From contig NZ_CP016162.1 of the NCBI RefSeq assembly GCF_001941865.1, positions 3,285,501 to 3,349,500 of the forward strand: DNA of 64,000 nt, given 5' to 3'. Under the pieces are notes generated by a model that saw only the letters and a program-made list of their open reading frames with translations, was not told the origin of the DNA and did no database searches. Numbering within the stretch: position 1 is the first letter of the stretch; each line of letters begins with the position of its first letter. Made by a program: the position numbers and the translations under genes. Shown in pieces: positions 53,077 through 62,697 of this stretch. This DNA comes from Pseudomonas alcaliphila JAB1. Its GTDB lineage: Bacteria; Pseudomonadota; Gammaproteobacteria; Pseudomonadales; Pseudomonadaceae.

Positions 53077-54501
53077 ATGATTCCTCTGATTTTGTCCGGC
53101 GGCAGTGGCTCCAGACTCTGGCCGCTCTCACGCAAGCTGTATCCCAAGCAGTTCCTGGCCCTCACCGGCAGTGAGACCCTGTTTCAACAGACGCTCGGCC
53201 GCTTGGCCATCGAGGGCGTCAGCAAGCCCATCGTGGTGTGCAACGAAGAACATCGCTTCATCGTCAGCGAGCAACTTGCCGCTATCGGCAACGAGGCGCA
53301 GACCATTCTGCTGGAGCCGTTCGGCCGCAACACCGCACCGGCCGTGGCCATCGCCGCCATGCACCTGCTCGCCGCTGGCCGTGACGAGCTGCTTCTGGTT
53401 CTGCCGGCCGATCATGTGATCGAAGACCTGCCGGTATTCCACAGCGCTCTCGGCGTGGCTCGTAAGGCTGCAGAACAGGGCGAGATGGTGCTGTTCGGCA
53501 TCCCTGCCGAGCGGCCTGAAACCGGTTACGGCTATATCAGGACCGGCGAGCGATCCGGACTGCCGGGTGGCGTGCTGTCAGTCGAGCAGTTCGTCGAGAA
53601 GCCCGACCTGGCCACAGCTAGAGAGTTCGTGGCACAAGGCGACTACGTCTGGAACAGCGGCATGTTCCTGTTCCGCTGCAGCCGCTATCTGGAAGAGCTG
53701 CAACGCCACGATCAGGACATCTACGACACCTGCCAGCTGGCGCTCAGCCGCAGCAAGAGCGACCTGCAGTTCATCCGTATCGACCCCAGCTCCTTCGAGT
53801 GCTGCCCGGACAATTCCATCGACTATGCGGTGATGGAAAAGACCGATCGCGCCTGCGTGGTGCCGCTCGCAGCAGGCTGGAACGACGTCGGTTCCTGGTC
53901 CGCGCTGTGGGACGTTCAGGACAAGGACGACCAGGGCAACAGCCGCTCGGGCGATGTGGTGATCCACGACAGTCAGGACTGCCTGGCCCACAGCCAGAGC
54001 AAGCTGGTGACCTTGGTCGGCCTGAAGGACGTGGTGGTGGTCGAGACCAAGGACGCCGTGATGGTCGCCCACAAGGACCGTGTGCAGGACGTCAAGCAAC
54101 TGGTCAACACCCTCACCTGCGACGGGCGCGCCGAGGCGCAGAACCATTGCCAGGTCTATCGCCCGTGGGGCAGCTACGACTCCATCGACAGTGGCAACCG
54201 CTTTCAGGTCAAACGCATCGTGGTCAAGCCAGGCGCCAGCCTGTCGCTGCAAAAGCACCACCACCGTGCCGAGCACTGGATCGTGGTCTCCGGCACTGCG
54301 CGGGTGACCTGTGACGACAAGACCTTCCTGCTCTGGGAGAACCAGTCGACCTACATTCCCATCGCCGCCGTTCACCGCCTGGCCAACCCCGGCAAGATTC
54401 CTCTGGAGATCATCGAGGTCCAGTCCGGCAGCTATCTGGGCGAGGACGACATCGAGCGCTTCGAGGATGTCTACGGCCGCACCGACACCACGGTCAACTA
54501 G
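53077..54501 (+). CDS. algA: Mannose-1-phosphate guanylyltransferase / mannose-6-phosphate isomerase AlgA
   Basis: This 474-residue bifunctional enzyme supplies GDP-mannose. The N-terminal pyrophosphorylase signature is LSGGSGSRLWPLSRKLYPKQFL, with VEQFVEKP downstream. The C-terminal type II isomerase cupin is LQKHHHRAEHWIVVSGTARVT. The ATG at 53077 has a CAGGAG site. Family length is normal. In P. aeruginosa algA is the last gene of the operon; here it is second, directly after algD, with inverted repeats on both flanks. Confidence 0.96.
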   Translation: MIPLILSGGSGSRLWPLSRKLYPKQFLALTGSETLFQQTLGRLAIEGVSKPIVVCNEEHRFIVSEQLAAIGNEAQTILLEPFGRNTAPAVAIAAMHLLAAGRDELLLVLPADHVIEDLPVFHSALGVARKAAEQGEMVLFGIPAERPETGYGYIRTGERSGLPGGVLSVEQFVEKPDLATAREFVAQGDYVWNSGMFLFRCSRYLEELQRHDQDIYDTCQLALSRSKSDLQFIRIDPSSFECCPDNSIDYAVMEKTDRACVVPLAAGWNDVGSWSALWDVQDKDDQGNSRSGDVVIHDSQDCLAHSQSKLVTLVGLKDVVVVETKDAVMVAHKDRVQDVKQLVNTLTCDGRAEAQNHCQVYRPWGSYDSIDSGNRFQVKRIVVKPGASLSLQKHHHRAEHWIVVSGTARVTCDDKTFLLWENQSTYIPIAAVHRLANPGKIPLEIIEVQSGSYLGEDDIERFEDVYGRTDTTVN

Positions 54502-54509
54502 CGACTTTC

Positions 54510-54530
54510 AGCGTCACAGCGGCTGACGCT
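54510..54530 (+). other. Inverted repeat between algA and alg8
   Basis: AGCGTCA-CAGCGGC-TGACGCT has 7-bp perfect arms, starting 9 nt after the algA stop. With the stem-loop before algA it flanks the gene. No T-run follows, so it is not a clear terminator; a processing site or rearrangement scar are possibilities. Confidence 0.45.
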
Positions 54531-54562
54531 CGTACACGGCTTCACTGGAGGAAGCACGTCAC

Positions 54563-56083
54563 ATGCCTAGGTTATTCAATGGGGTCGATACCTCATCCGG
54601 TTTCGGCAAGCTGTGCGGTTGGGCGTGCCTGATCGCCCTGCTCGCGCTTGCCTCGGAAATGGTCGATCCGAGCTACCTCGACCCGTCGCATCAGAAATTC
54701 ATCTTTCTGATCGGCGCGCTGGGCATGTGGCGTTACGGCAACGCCGCCACTCACTACCTGCGCGGCATGTACTTCCTGCACTGGCGTTTCCCACGGATGC
54801 GCAAGGCTGTCGAGCGCATGGGCGCCGCGGCGCTGCCCGAGCACATGTTCATGGTGGTGACCAGCTTCCGCATCCCCACCCACACCACCTTCAAGGTGTA
54901 CCAGTCGGTGTTTCAGGAAGTGCAGCGCATGCCGGTGCCCTGCACCGTCATCGCCTCGATCGTGGAGAAAGGCGACGAGAACTTCATCAAGGACATCATG
55001 CGTCAGGAAGTCCGCGACCGCGACGACATCAGGCTGATTATCGTGCGCGCCCGCGGCACCGGCAAACGTGACGGCCTGGCGCATGCCTTCCGCGCGCTGT
55101 CCCGGCAGATGCCCCTGGAGAACGCCGTGGTCGGTGTGGTCGATGGCGACACCATGATGCTGCCCGGCTGCGTCGAGCGCGCCGTCAGCCTGTTCGCCTA
55201 TCTACCCAGCGTCGGTGGCATCACCACCAACGAGTTCTGCGAGGTGGAAGGCAGCAAGCTGATGCAGGAGTGGCACACCATGCGCTTCGTCCAGCGGCAC
55301 ATCAACATGTGCTCGATGGCACTGAGCAAACGCGTGCTGACCATGACCGGGCGCCTGTCGTTCTTCCGCGCCAGCGTGATGACCAACCCGGAATTCATCA
55401 AGGACGTGGAAGCCGACTTCCTCGATCACTGGCGGCTGGGGCGTTTCCAGTTCCTCACCGGCGATGACAAATCCTCCTGGTTCAGCCTGATGCGCGCCGG
55501 CTGGGACACCTTCTACGTGCCCGACAGCCACACCCTGACGGTGGAGCATCCACCAGACAACAGCTTCCTGCGCGCGACCCGGCAGCTGATGTACCGCTGG
55601 TATGGCAACTCGCTGCGGCAGAACTTCCGCGCCACCCGACTGCTGGGCCTCGACCGCCTGGGCCTGTTCACCATGTACGTGCTGTACGACCAGCGCGTGT
55701 CCATGTGGACCTGCCTGATGGGCCTGAGCGCCTCGGTGGTGGCCGGCCTGCTGTTCGGCATCCAGTACCTGTTGCTGTACCTGTTCTGGGTGCTGTTGTC
55801 GCGCACCCTGGTAACGCTGTTGTTCTTCTTCGCCAAGCACCCGGTGCATCCGATGTACCCCTTCGTTCTGTATTACAACCAGATCGTCGGCTCGGTGATG
55901 AAGGTTTACACCATGTTCCACATGGATCAGCAGAGCTGGACCCGGCAAAAGACCACGCTCAGCAATGGCAGCGTCAGTTTCGATGCGGCCCTTAATCGAT
56001 GGACGTCGAAGACGATGTTGTTGTCCTCCATTGCCATCTTCTTCGGGGTCATTTCGGTCCTGCTAGAACTCACGCAACCTTAA
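54563..56083 (+). CDS. alg8: Alginate polymerase Alg8 (glycosyltransferase family 2)
   Basis: This 506-residue inner-membrane glycosyltransferase polymerises mannuronate from GDP-mannuronate. It has two N-terminal helices, then the GT-A catalytic region: GTGKRDGLAHAFRAL, DGDT (194-197), TTNEFCEVEGSKLMQEWH, RHINMCSMALSKRVLTMTGR, GDD (300-302), and RQLMYRW (340-346). C-terminal helices follow with YYNQIVGSVMKV. A GGAGG site precedes the ATG. It is about 12 residues longer than P. aeruginosa Alg8 but keeps all active-site motifs. Confidence 0.97.
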   Translation: MPRLFNGVDTSSGFGKLCGWACLIALLALASEMVDPSYLDPSHQKFIFLIGALGMWRYGNAATHYLRGMYFLHWRFPRMRKAVERMGAAALPEHMFMVVTSFRIPTHTTFKVYQSVFQEVQRMPVPCTVIASIVEKGDENFIKDIMRQEVRDRDDIRLIIVRARGTGKRDGLAHAFRALSRQMPLENAVVGVVDGDTMMLPGCVERAVSLFAYLPSVGGITTNEFCEVEGSKLMQEWHTMRFVQRHINMCSMALSKRVLTMTGRLSFFRASVMTNPEFIKDVEADFLDHWRLGRFQFLTGDDKSSWFSLMRAGWDTFYVPDSHTLTVEHPPDNSFLRATRQLMYRWYGNSLRQNFRATRLLGLDRLGLFTMYVLYDQRVSMWTCLMGLSASVVAGLLFGIQYLLLYLFWVLLSRTLVTLLFFFAKHPVHPMYPFVLYYNQIVGSVMKVYTMFHMDQQSWTRQKTTLSNGSVSFDAALNRWTSKTMLLSSIAIFFGVISVLLELTQP

Positions 56084-56100
56084 GTAAAGGCGCGAATGCT

Positions 56101-57246
56101 ATGAGTAGCACCACTGTCTTACCTGCAAACGTTGTTCACGAAGCAATCGATGAGCGCCAGTTCGTCCGCGCCAAGATTCCCGCCCGCATCAGCCTGCAAG
56201 GTCACGGCCTGAACGGCGTGGAATGCGAGATCCTGGACATCTCCCTGGGCGGCATCGGTCTGTCCCACGAGCAGCCGCTGAAGCTCGGCAGCCTGTTCCA
56301 GGGCTCGATCAAGCTGAAGCTGAACAGGGTCGACCTGAACATCGACACCAAGCTGAAGATCGTCTCCCAGCGCGGCCATGAAGTGGGCGCCGAGTTCGTC
56401 GAGCTGGATCGGCAGAAGCGCGACATCCTGCGCTACATCATCTCGGCCTACATGTCCGGCGACATCGCCGACATCAACGGCCTGTTCAACGTGATGCAGC
56501 GCGAGAACTACATCAAGGAGCGCAAGACCAAGCAGGCCAGCTCGCGCACGCCCACGGAACGCCTGAAGGCGGCGCTGGGTTCGATGCTGTTCCTCGGCGC
56601 CGGCCTGGCGGCACTGAGTCTGATCCTCTACAAGAGCTACCTGCTGTTCTTCCAGATGCCGGCCGCACAGGCAGTGGTCAGCGCCAATGCCTACGTGGTG
56701 AGCATGCCGGAGAACGGCAACCTCAAGTACCTGATCGGCCCCGAGCAGACCAGCGTGAGCACCGGCCAACCGCTGGCCAGCGTGTCCACGCAACTGGCCA
56801 GCAGCCTGACCAGCCCGACCGACATCGCCGCCCTGGCCAGCCTTTCCGATCAGGATGCAGCCGCCCTGCTCGGCCGCGTGACCGTCGAGACGGTGATCGC
56901 CAGCCCCTGCGACTGCAGCCTGTACTTCCCGCGCCCGCGCATGGATGGCTTCGCCTACAAGCAGGAGCAACTGGTGCATCTGCTGCCGCAGGATCAGCCG
57001 CTGAACGTCAAGGCCAGCGTGCCGTTCGATCGCATGGACAAGATCGAGCGCGTGCGGGCGGTCGAGATGCGCGTGCTGGGCAGCGACGCCATCTACAGCG
57101 GCGAGATCGTCGCCAGCCGCGTCGACGACCTGCGGCAGATGGTCGAGCTGACCATCAAGCCGGATCAGGAGTTGCCGCGCAGCGCCTATCAATTGCCGAC
57201 TGCCGTCGACTTCAAACTCGGCCTGCCACTGCGCTGGACGTTCTGA
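56101..57246 (+). CDS. alg44: Alginate copolymerase Alg44 (c-di-GMP-binding PilZ protein)
   Basis: The 381-residue protein has an N-terminal PilZ domain with RxxxR at 19-23 (RQFVR) and DxSxxG at 46-51 (DISLGG), a transmembrane helix around 165-190, and a periplasmic MFP-like region. c-di-GMP binding to this protein activates Alg8 in P. aeruginosa, and both PilZ motifs are intact here. The ATG at 56101 is chosen; a reading from 55999 overlaps alg8. Confidence 0.94.
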   Translation: MSSTTVLPANVVHEAIDERQFVRAKIPARISLQGHGLNGVECEILDISLGGIGLSHEQPLKLGSLFQGSIKLKLNRVDLNIDTKLKIVSQRGHEVGAEFVELDRQKRDILRYIISAYMSGDIADINGLFNVMQRENYIKERKTKQASSRTPTERLKAALGSMLFLGAGLAALSLILYKSYLLFFQMPAAQAVVSANAYVVSMPENGNLKYLIGPEQTSVSTGQPLASVSTQLASSLTSPTDIAALASLSDQDAAALLGRVTVETVIASPCDCSLYFPRPRMDGFAYKQEQLVHLLPQDQPLNVKASVPFDRMDKIERVRAVEMRVLGSDAIYSGEIVASRVDDLRQMVELTIKPDQELPRSAYQLPTAVDFKLGLPLRWTF

Positions 57247-57253
57247 GGTCGCC

Positions 57254-58729
57254 ATGCCGGTCAGATACCTTCTTTGCACAACCGCCCTGACGCTGGCTCT
57301 CGCCAGCTCGGCTCATGCGGCGCGCAGCCTCGAGCAGGTCCGTTATGCGCTGTTTCAGGACGGCCAGGCGGAGGTCGAAGCAGACCTGCGCCATCTGGCC
57401 GCACGTGGCGACCTGGGCGCCACGCGTCTGCTCGGCGAAGTGCTGGCCGGCCGCAGCCCGGCGAATACCACGCAGGCCATCGACCTGTTCAAGCAGGCCT
57501 TTGCCGATGGCCGCGGGGACATCGGCGCGCTGATCCCCCTGGCCCGCCTGGTGGACAACAAACCGCGCTGGCGCGAAGCCAATCGCGCATACATGCGCCA
57601 GTCGCTCGGCCGCTTTACCGCTGGACGAGACTTCATCGCCGTCGACACGCGCCTGGAGGTGTTCCTGGTCTACCCCGAGCTGTTCACGCAGGACGAGGTA
57701 ACCCGCCTGATCGAGCTCTATGACCGCGCCTGCCTGATCTACTGCCACGCGCCGCTGTACCGAGCGGTGGCGGCAGCCCGCTACGGTGAGAGAAGCGAAG
57801 CCGAGAAGTGGTTCCAGCTGGCCGTGGAAAGCGACCCGCGCGCCGTGCAGCGCTATTACGAGTTTCTTGGCGAGCAGCGCAACCTGCTGTTTCGCGCCTT
57901 CGCCGAACGCCTGACGCCGCGCATGAACGCCCTGCCGGTCGACCTGGTGCACCGCATCGCCCAGCAGGTGGCGAACATCCGCAACATCGAGATCAGCACC
58001 TTCAACAACAACCGCCCGACCACTCGCGCGCAGAACGACGAAGAAAAGCAGGCCCGCGAAGTCAAGGCGAAGGCTCATGCCAGCCTGGTCGAACAGCTCG
58101 ACCGGGAAGTGCTGCAGTGGCTCGACAACGCCATCGAGCGTGATTTCGGCCCAGCCATGCTGAGCAAGGCCAGCTTTCTCATGACCGCACCGGACCGCTA
58201 CAGTCCGGAGCCGGTGCTGGCCCTGATCCAACGCCTGGAACAACGCCAGGGCGAGAACCTGACCCTGAGCATGGCCGAACGCGAAAACCCGATCACCCCG
58301 CAGCGCATCAAGGCACTGCGCGCCAGCCTGCACATGGTGCTGTGGCGCACCCTCGATCCGCGCTTGAGCCAACGCCTGATCACCGAGCTGCAGGCCGAGC
58401 AGTACCCCGAGGCACAGCTGCTTGAAGGCGACCTGTACAGCCAGGGCGGGTTGGACGAGCCCGATCAGGATCGCGCCCTGGCGCTGTACATGGCAGAGGC
58501 CCGCCAGGGCTCGGTGAACGCCCTGCTGCGCATCGCCCGCCTCTATACCTACGGCCGCGCCATTTGCCGCGATAACGGCAAGGCCTACGCCTTCGCCTAT
58601 GCCGCCCACGAGCTGGGCGACCAGCGCGCCACCGACCTGATGCACTCGCTCAGCACCCGGCTCACGCCTGAACAGCGCGATATAGCCGCCGCCGAAGGCA
58701 ACCGTCTTATCGAGGAATCCACACTGTGA
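57254..58729 (+). CDS. algK: Alginate assembly scaffold AlgK, divergent and without lipobox
   Basis: This 491-residue periplasmic protein has an N-terminal signal peptide (MPVRYLLCTTALTLALASSAHA) and TPR/Sel1-like helical repeats (GRSPANTTQAIDLFKQAFADGRGDIGALIPLARLV; CLIYCHAPLYRAVAAARYGERSEAEKWF; a C-terminal CRDNGKAYAFAYAAHELGD repeat). P. aeruginosa AlgK is a lipoprotein with Cys after the signal peptide; here the site reads SAHAAR, with no lipobox Cys, so it may not be lipidated. It lies 7 nt after alg44 and overlaps algE by 4 nt. The identity rests on place, length and repeats; sequence similarity to AlgK is low by eye. Confidence 0.8.
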   Translation: MPVRYLLCTTALTLALASSAHAARSLEQVRYALFQDGQAEVEADLRHLAARGDLGATRLLGEVLAGRSPANTTQAIDLFKQAFADGRGDIGALIPLARLVDNKPRWREANRAYMRQSLGRFTAGRDFIAVDTRLEVFLVYPELFTQDEVTRLIELYDRACLIYCHAPLYRAVAAARYGERSEAEKWFQLAVESDPRAVQRYYEFLGEQRNLLFRAFAERLTPRMNALPVDLVHRIAQQVANIRNIEISTFNNNRPTTRAQNDEEKQAREVKAKAHASLVEQLDREVLQWLDNAIERDFGPAMLSKASFLMTAPDRYSPEPVLALIQRLEQRQGENLTLSMAERENPITPQRIKALRASLHMVLWRTLDPRLSQRLITELQAEQYPEAQLLEGDLYSQGGLDEPDQDRALALYMAEARQGSVNALLRIARLYTYGRAICRDNGKAYAFAYAAHELGDQRATDLMHSLSTRLTPEQRDIAAAEGNRLIEESTL

Positions 58730-60117
58730 GCGCTCCCAATTCCCTTGGCCGCGCAGCCCTGCTGCTCGCCTTTCTGCCACTCGGTCTGCTGCACGCGGAA
58801 GAAGCCAGCATCACCTCGCCCGAGCTGGAGCCGGTCACCTCGCTGCTGACGCACAAGCTGTTCCTGCGTACCGGCTACGGGCCGGACGAAACGCGCCTGG
58901 GCGAAGACCGTCGCAGCTTCTTCAGCCTGCGCTACGAGCCGTCCTACCGCTGGTACTCCCCCGAACAGCGCTGGGCCAAGTGGGAAGCCTTCGGCCGTCT
59001 GTGGCTCAACTACGACACCGATCCGAATGCCCTGCAAAGCGACGAGGGCAACGACGAGAACGTATCGAGTCGGCGCCATGCCTACAGCGAAGCCCGCGAG
59101 TTCTATGTACGCCGCAACCTGCTGGGCGACGACCCGCGCTTCTCCGCGACCTTCGGCCGCCAGCGCTTCAGCGATCGTTTCGGCATCTGGTGGGACGACA
59201 GCATCGAAGCCCTGCGCCTGGACTACAACGACAGCTTCGGCAAAGGCTTCGTCGCCATCGCCGAGAAGTTCTACTACTACAACTCCGACGACAACCGCCT
59301 CGACCCGCGCGACAAGAAGATCCGCTACCTGATGGCCGAGTACGCCTGGCGCTGGCATGCCGATCACTGGATCGGCGCGCGCCTGCTGCACGAGGACGAC
59401 TACTCGGGCAGCTCGCCGGATGATCGCCAGGACTTCGATGGCCTGCGCTACGGAGTGTTCCTGCACGGTGACACCCGCCACCTGACGTCGCTGGTCAGCG
59501 ACTACCACCTGGAAGTCGCGGCACTCGACGGCAGGCTGGAAACCACGCAGAACAATGGCCTGCGCGACAGCGGTGACAAGACCGGCTGGGCCGTGGTGGC
59601 GGATGTCGGCAAGCGCTTCGAAACACTGCCATGGACGCCGCGCGTTGGCATCAGTGGTGGCCTCACTGACCGCCCGGATGACAGCGGCAGCGACGGTTTC
59701 ACCCTCAACCGCATTCAGTCCGACCGGCGCAACGACCCGCTGAGCTACAGCAGTCGCCTGGTCAGCAACCTGGTCAGCGTCAACCTGAGCAACCTGGCCT
59801 TCTACGGCATCGTGCTGGAAACCCAGCCCACCGACCGCACTGCACTGGATATGCGCATCAGCGATCTGCATCTGCGCAACCGTTCGGCGCAACTGCCGCT
59901 GCGCACCACCAACGAAGGCGTGGTGCGCGATACCGGCTCGTCCCATCTGGGCCAGGTGCTCGACATCAACCACTACTGGCGCATGTTCCCGCTGGCCTAC
60001 GACGGCAAGCGGGTACAGCTCAACACCCTGGCCAGCCTGAGCTACTTCAAGGCCGGCAGCGCGTTGGAGATCGGTGATGACTATCAACTGACGCTGGGCA
60101 TAACCCTGACCTACTGA
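58726..60117 (+). CDS. algE: Alginate outer-membrane exporter AlgE, divergent
   Basis: The 463-residue protein has a signal peptide (MSAPNSLGRAALLLAFLPLGLLHAEE; GTG start overlapping the algK stop) and an alternating-strand barrel ending TLGITLTY. Common elements with P. aeruginosa AlgE include an AREFYVRRN segment, a FGRQR motif followed by WWDDSIEALRLDYN, and a HWIGARLLHEDDYSG stretch. The match is otherwise weak, and it is shorter (490 in P. aeruginosa). The expected role is the alginate export pore paired with AlgK. Confidence 0.86.
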   Translation: MSAPNSLGRAALLLAFLPLGLLHAEEASITSPELEPVTSLLTHKLFLRTGYGPDETRLGEDRRSFFSLRYEPSYRWYSPEQRWAKWEAFGRLWLNYDTDPNALQSDEGNDENVSSRRHAYSEAREFYVRRNLLGDDPRFSATFGRQRFSDRFGIWWDDSIEALRLDYNDSFGKGFVAIAEKFYYYNSDDNRLDPRDKKIRYLMAEYAWRWHADHWIGARLLHEDDYSGSSPDDRQDFDGLRYGVFLHGDTRHLTSLVSDYHLEVAALDGRLETTQNNGLRDSGDKTGWAVVADVGKRFETLPWTPRVGISGGLTDRPDDSGSDGFTLNRIQSDRRNDPLSYSSRLVSNLVSVNLSNLAFYGIVLETQPTDRTALDMRISDLHLRNRSAQLPLRTTNEGVVRDTGSSHLGQVLDINHYWRMFPLAYDGKRVQLNTLASLSYFKAGSALEIGDDYQLTLGITLTY

Positions 60118-60134
60118 CCGAGAGCAGCGCTAGC

Positions 60135-61568
60135 ATGATCTTCGCCTCCAACGTCTTTCTGTTCCTGTTCCTGCCGGTGTTCCTGCTTTGTTACTACATA
60201 GCCAAGGACCACTGGCGTTCGTACGTGATCGTGCTCGGCAGCTACCTGTTCTACGCCTGGTGGCGTCCGGACTTCCTGCTGCTGTTCGTTGCCATTTCGT
60301 ACTGGAACTACTGGTTCGGCCTGCGCATCAAGGCGCGGATCGATGCCGGCGAGAAGAAGATCGCCTTTCGCCTGCTGACCGTCGGCGTGATCGGCAACCT
60401 GGCCACCCTCGGCTACTTCAAGTACGCCAACTTCGGCGCCGACGTGCTGGTGGCGGTGCTGGAGCCGCTGGGCATCAATACCTTCACTCTGGAACACATC
60501 ATCCTGCCGCTGGGCATCTCCTTCTATGTGTTCCAGGCGCTGAGCTATATCGTCGACATCTATCGACGCAATGCCGAGCCGACCAATCGCTTCGTCGATT
60601 TCGCTGCCTATATCGCCATCTTCCCGCAACTGATCGCCGGGCCGATCCTGCGCTACAGCCTGATCGACAAGCAGTTGAAGAACCGCACCCATTCGCTGGA
60701 GCTGTTTTCCCTCGGTGCCTGCCGCTTCATGCTCGGTTTCATCAAGAAAGTGCTGATCGCCGACTCCCTGGCACCGATGAATACCCTGTTCATCAGTGGC
60801 GGTGGCGAACTGCAGATGGCCGACGCCTGGTTCGGCCTGCTGATCTCCGCCCTGCAGCTGTACTTCGACTTCTCCGGCTACAGCGACATGGCCATCGGCC
60901 TGGGCATGATGATGGGCTTTCGCTTCGCCGAGAACTTCAACCAGCCCTATATCGCGCAGAGCATCACCGAGTTCTGGCAGCGCTGGCACATGACCCTGGC
61001 CGACTTCCTGCGCGACTACGTGTACATGCCGCTGGTACGCAAGCGCCTGGTCGGCATGCTGGTCGGCCTGGTCATCACCATGGTGCTGTCCGGGCTCTGG
61101 CACGGGCCAAGCTTCGCCTTCATCTTCTGGGGGCTGTTCTTCGGCATAGCCATGGTGGTCGAGCGCAAGCTGGGCATCGCCACCAAGGTCAACACGCCCT
61201 ACAACTTCTGGCGCAATGCCCGCTGCATGTTCGTGCTGGCCTCCTGCATGCCGCTGTTCTTCACCGGTAATCTGCCGCACGCCCTGCAGGTCTATCAGGC
61301 GCTGATCGGCCTCAATGGCATCGGCTCGCTGGACCTTTACTGGTTCGGCACCTCGGCCATGACCATGACCTTCACCCTGATCGCCCTGCTGTGGATCGTC
61401 ATCGCCGGCGGCATCAACATTCGCTACTACGCGGGCACCGGCCAGGACCAGTACTTCATGCAGCACGTCGGCGGCTTCAGCGCCCTGTTGCTGTGGGTCG
61501 GCTTCCTGCTGACGCTGACCCGCCTGGCCGCGAACTCCTTCTCACCTTTCCTGTACTTCCAGTTCTGA
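60135..61568 (+). CDS. algI: Alginate O-acetyltransferase membrane component AlgI (MBOAT)
   Basis: This 477-residue polytopic protein of the MBOAT family passes acetyl groups across the inner membrane for O-acetylation of alginate. Motifs: PLGISFYVFQALSYIVDIYR, FPQLIAGPILRY, FDFSGYSDMAIGLGMMMGFRFAENFNQPY, WQRWHMTL, and catalytic LWHG (His323). It is about 40 residues shorter than the P. aeruginosa protein. It follows algE directly and precedes algJ and algF; in P. aeruginosa algG, algX and algL stand between algE and algI. Confidence 0.95.
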   Translation: MIFASNVFLFLFLPVFLLCYYIAKDHWRSYVIVLGSYLFYAWWRPDFLLLFVAISYWNYWFGLRIKARIDAGEKKIAFRLLTVGVIGNLATLGYFKYANFGADVLVAVLEPLGINTFTLEHIILPLGISFYVFQALSYIVDIYRRNAEPTNRFVDFAAYIAIFPQLIAGPILRYSLIDKQLKNRTHSLELFSLGACRFMLGFIKKVLIADSLAPMNTLFISGGGELQMADAWFGLLISALQLYFDFSGYSDMAIGLGMMMGFRFAENFNQPYIAQSITEFWQRWHMTLADFLRDYVYMPLVRKRLVGMLVGLVITMVLSGLWHGPSFAFIFWGLFFGIAMVVERKLGIATKVNTPYNFWRNARCMFVLASCMPLFFTGNLPHALQVYQALIGLNGIGSLDLYWFGTSAMTMTFTLIALLWIVIAGGINIRYYAGTGQDQYFMQHVGGFSALLLWVGFLLTLTRLAANSFSPFLYFQF

Positions 61569-61578
61569 GGGTGCCCCC

Positions 61579-62682
61579 ATGTTTCCGGTGATGAACTCGG
61601 CCAGCAAGATCAACGGGATTCTCTTCTGCGTGATGCTGTGCGCCATGTTCCTGTACTCGCTGCCGACGGTGTTCGCCTTCGCCGGCACGCAAACCCAGGC
61701 CCTGTCGCTGTTTCTCGACGGCAAACTGGTGCGCAAGTTCGAGCAGTTCTACGACAAGCAATTGTTCCTGCGCGACCCGTCCGTCGAGCTGTGGGCCAAC
61801 ATCCAGCACGCGATCTTTCGTGAAGGCGCCAGCGGCGTGGTGCTAGGCCGTGACGGCTGGTTATTCACCAACCAGGAATACCTGCAACCCCGTGACCTCG
61901 AGGGCAACCTGGAGCGACAAGTCGTGCTGATCGACAAGGTGCGCGCACAACTGGCGCAACAGGGCGCGCGACTGATCGTCCTGCCGGTTCCGATGAAGCT
62001 GGACACCTACGCCGTGCACTCCACCTATGCCCCTTCGGAGCAGATCAGCGGCCTGTACCAACACTTCAGCCAACGCCTGCACGACCACGGCATCGACACC
62101 GTGGACCTGCGCAGCGCCTACCAGAGTGCGGCCGCCACCGAGCAGCTGTTCCTGCGTAACGACACCCACTGGAGCCCGAGGGGCGCCGAACTGGCAGCGC
62201 AAACCCTGGCCGCGCAGTTTCCCGAACTGCAGGGCGAGACCCCTTACCTGACCCAGGCCGTCAGCGAAAAAGAGGTGACCGGCGATCTGCTCAACTACCT
62301 CAAGTTCGACCCCAGGCTGGCCCCCAGCTATTTCGAGCCAGTGCATATCCAGCTCTACGAAACCTTGCAGCAAAGCCGCAACGACCTCGCCGACAGCCTG
62401 TTCGGCGAAGAGGCCGTATCACTGGCGCTGGTCGGCACCAGCTACACCCGTATCGATGACTGGAACTTCGTCGGTTTTCTCAAAGAGGCCCTGCAGCGCG
62501 ACCTGGTAAGCGTCGCCCTGGAAGCCCGCGGCCCGTTCCAGTCGATGAAGGAATTTCTCGCAGGCCCAGCCGCGAAAAGCGGTGAGTTGCAGACGGTGAT
62601 CTGGGAGTTCCCCCTGCGCACCCTGCTCGCCCAGCGTCAGATTCCTTCCCCCCTGGCTACGCCAGAAACTGCCCAACACTGA
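61579..62682 (+). CDS. algJ: Alginate O-acetyltransferase AlgJ
   Basis: The 367-residue periplasmic SGNH-like protein has an N-terminal anchor (ILFCVMLCAMFLYSLPTVFA) and the catalytic DTHW motif (Asp195 and His197) in RNDTHWSPRGAELAA plus the Ser in GTSYT (Ser288). It passes acetyl groups from AlgI to the polymer or AlgX. It lies 10 nt after algI. The length is close to P. aeruginosa AlgJ. Confidence 0.94.
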   Translation: MFPVMNSASKINGILFCVMLCAMFLYSLPTVFAFAGTQTQALSLFLDGKLVRKFEQFYDKQLFLRDPSVELWANIQHAIFREGASGVVLGRDGWLFTNQEYLQPRDLEGNLERQVVLIDKVRAQLAQQGARLIVLPVPMKLDTYAVHSTYAPSEQISGLYQHFSQRLHDHGIDTVDLRSAYQSAAATEQLFLRNDTHWSPRGAELAAQTLAAQFPELQGETPYLTQAVSEKEVTGDLLNYLKFDPRLAPSYFEPVHIQLYETLQQSRNDLADSLFGEEAVSLALVGTSYTRIDDWNFVGFLKEALQRDLVSVALEARGPFQSMKEFLAGPAAKSGELQTVIWEFPLRTLLAQRQIPSPLATPETAQH

Positions 62683-62697
62683 CCGAGGTACCGTCGT

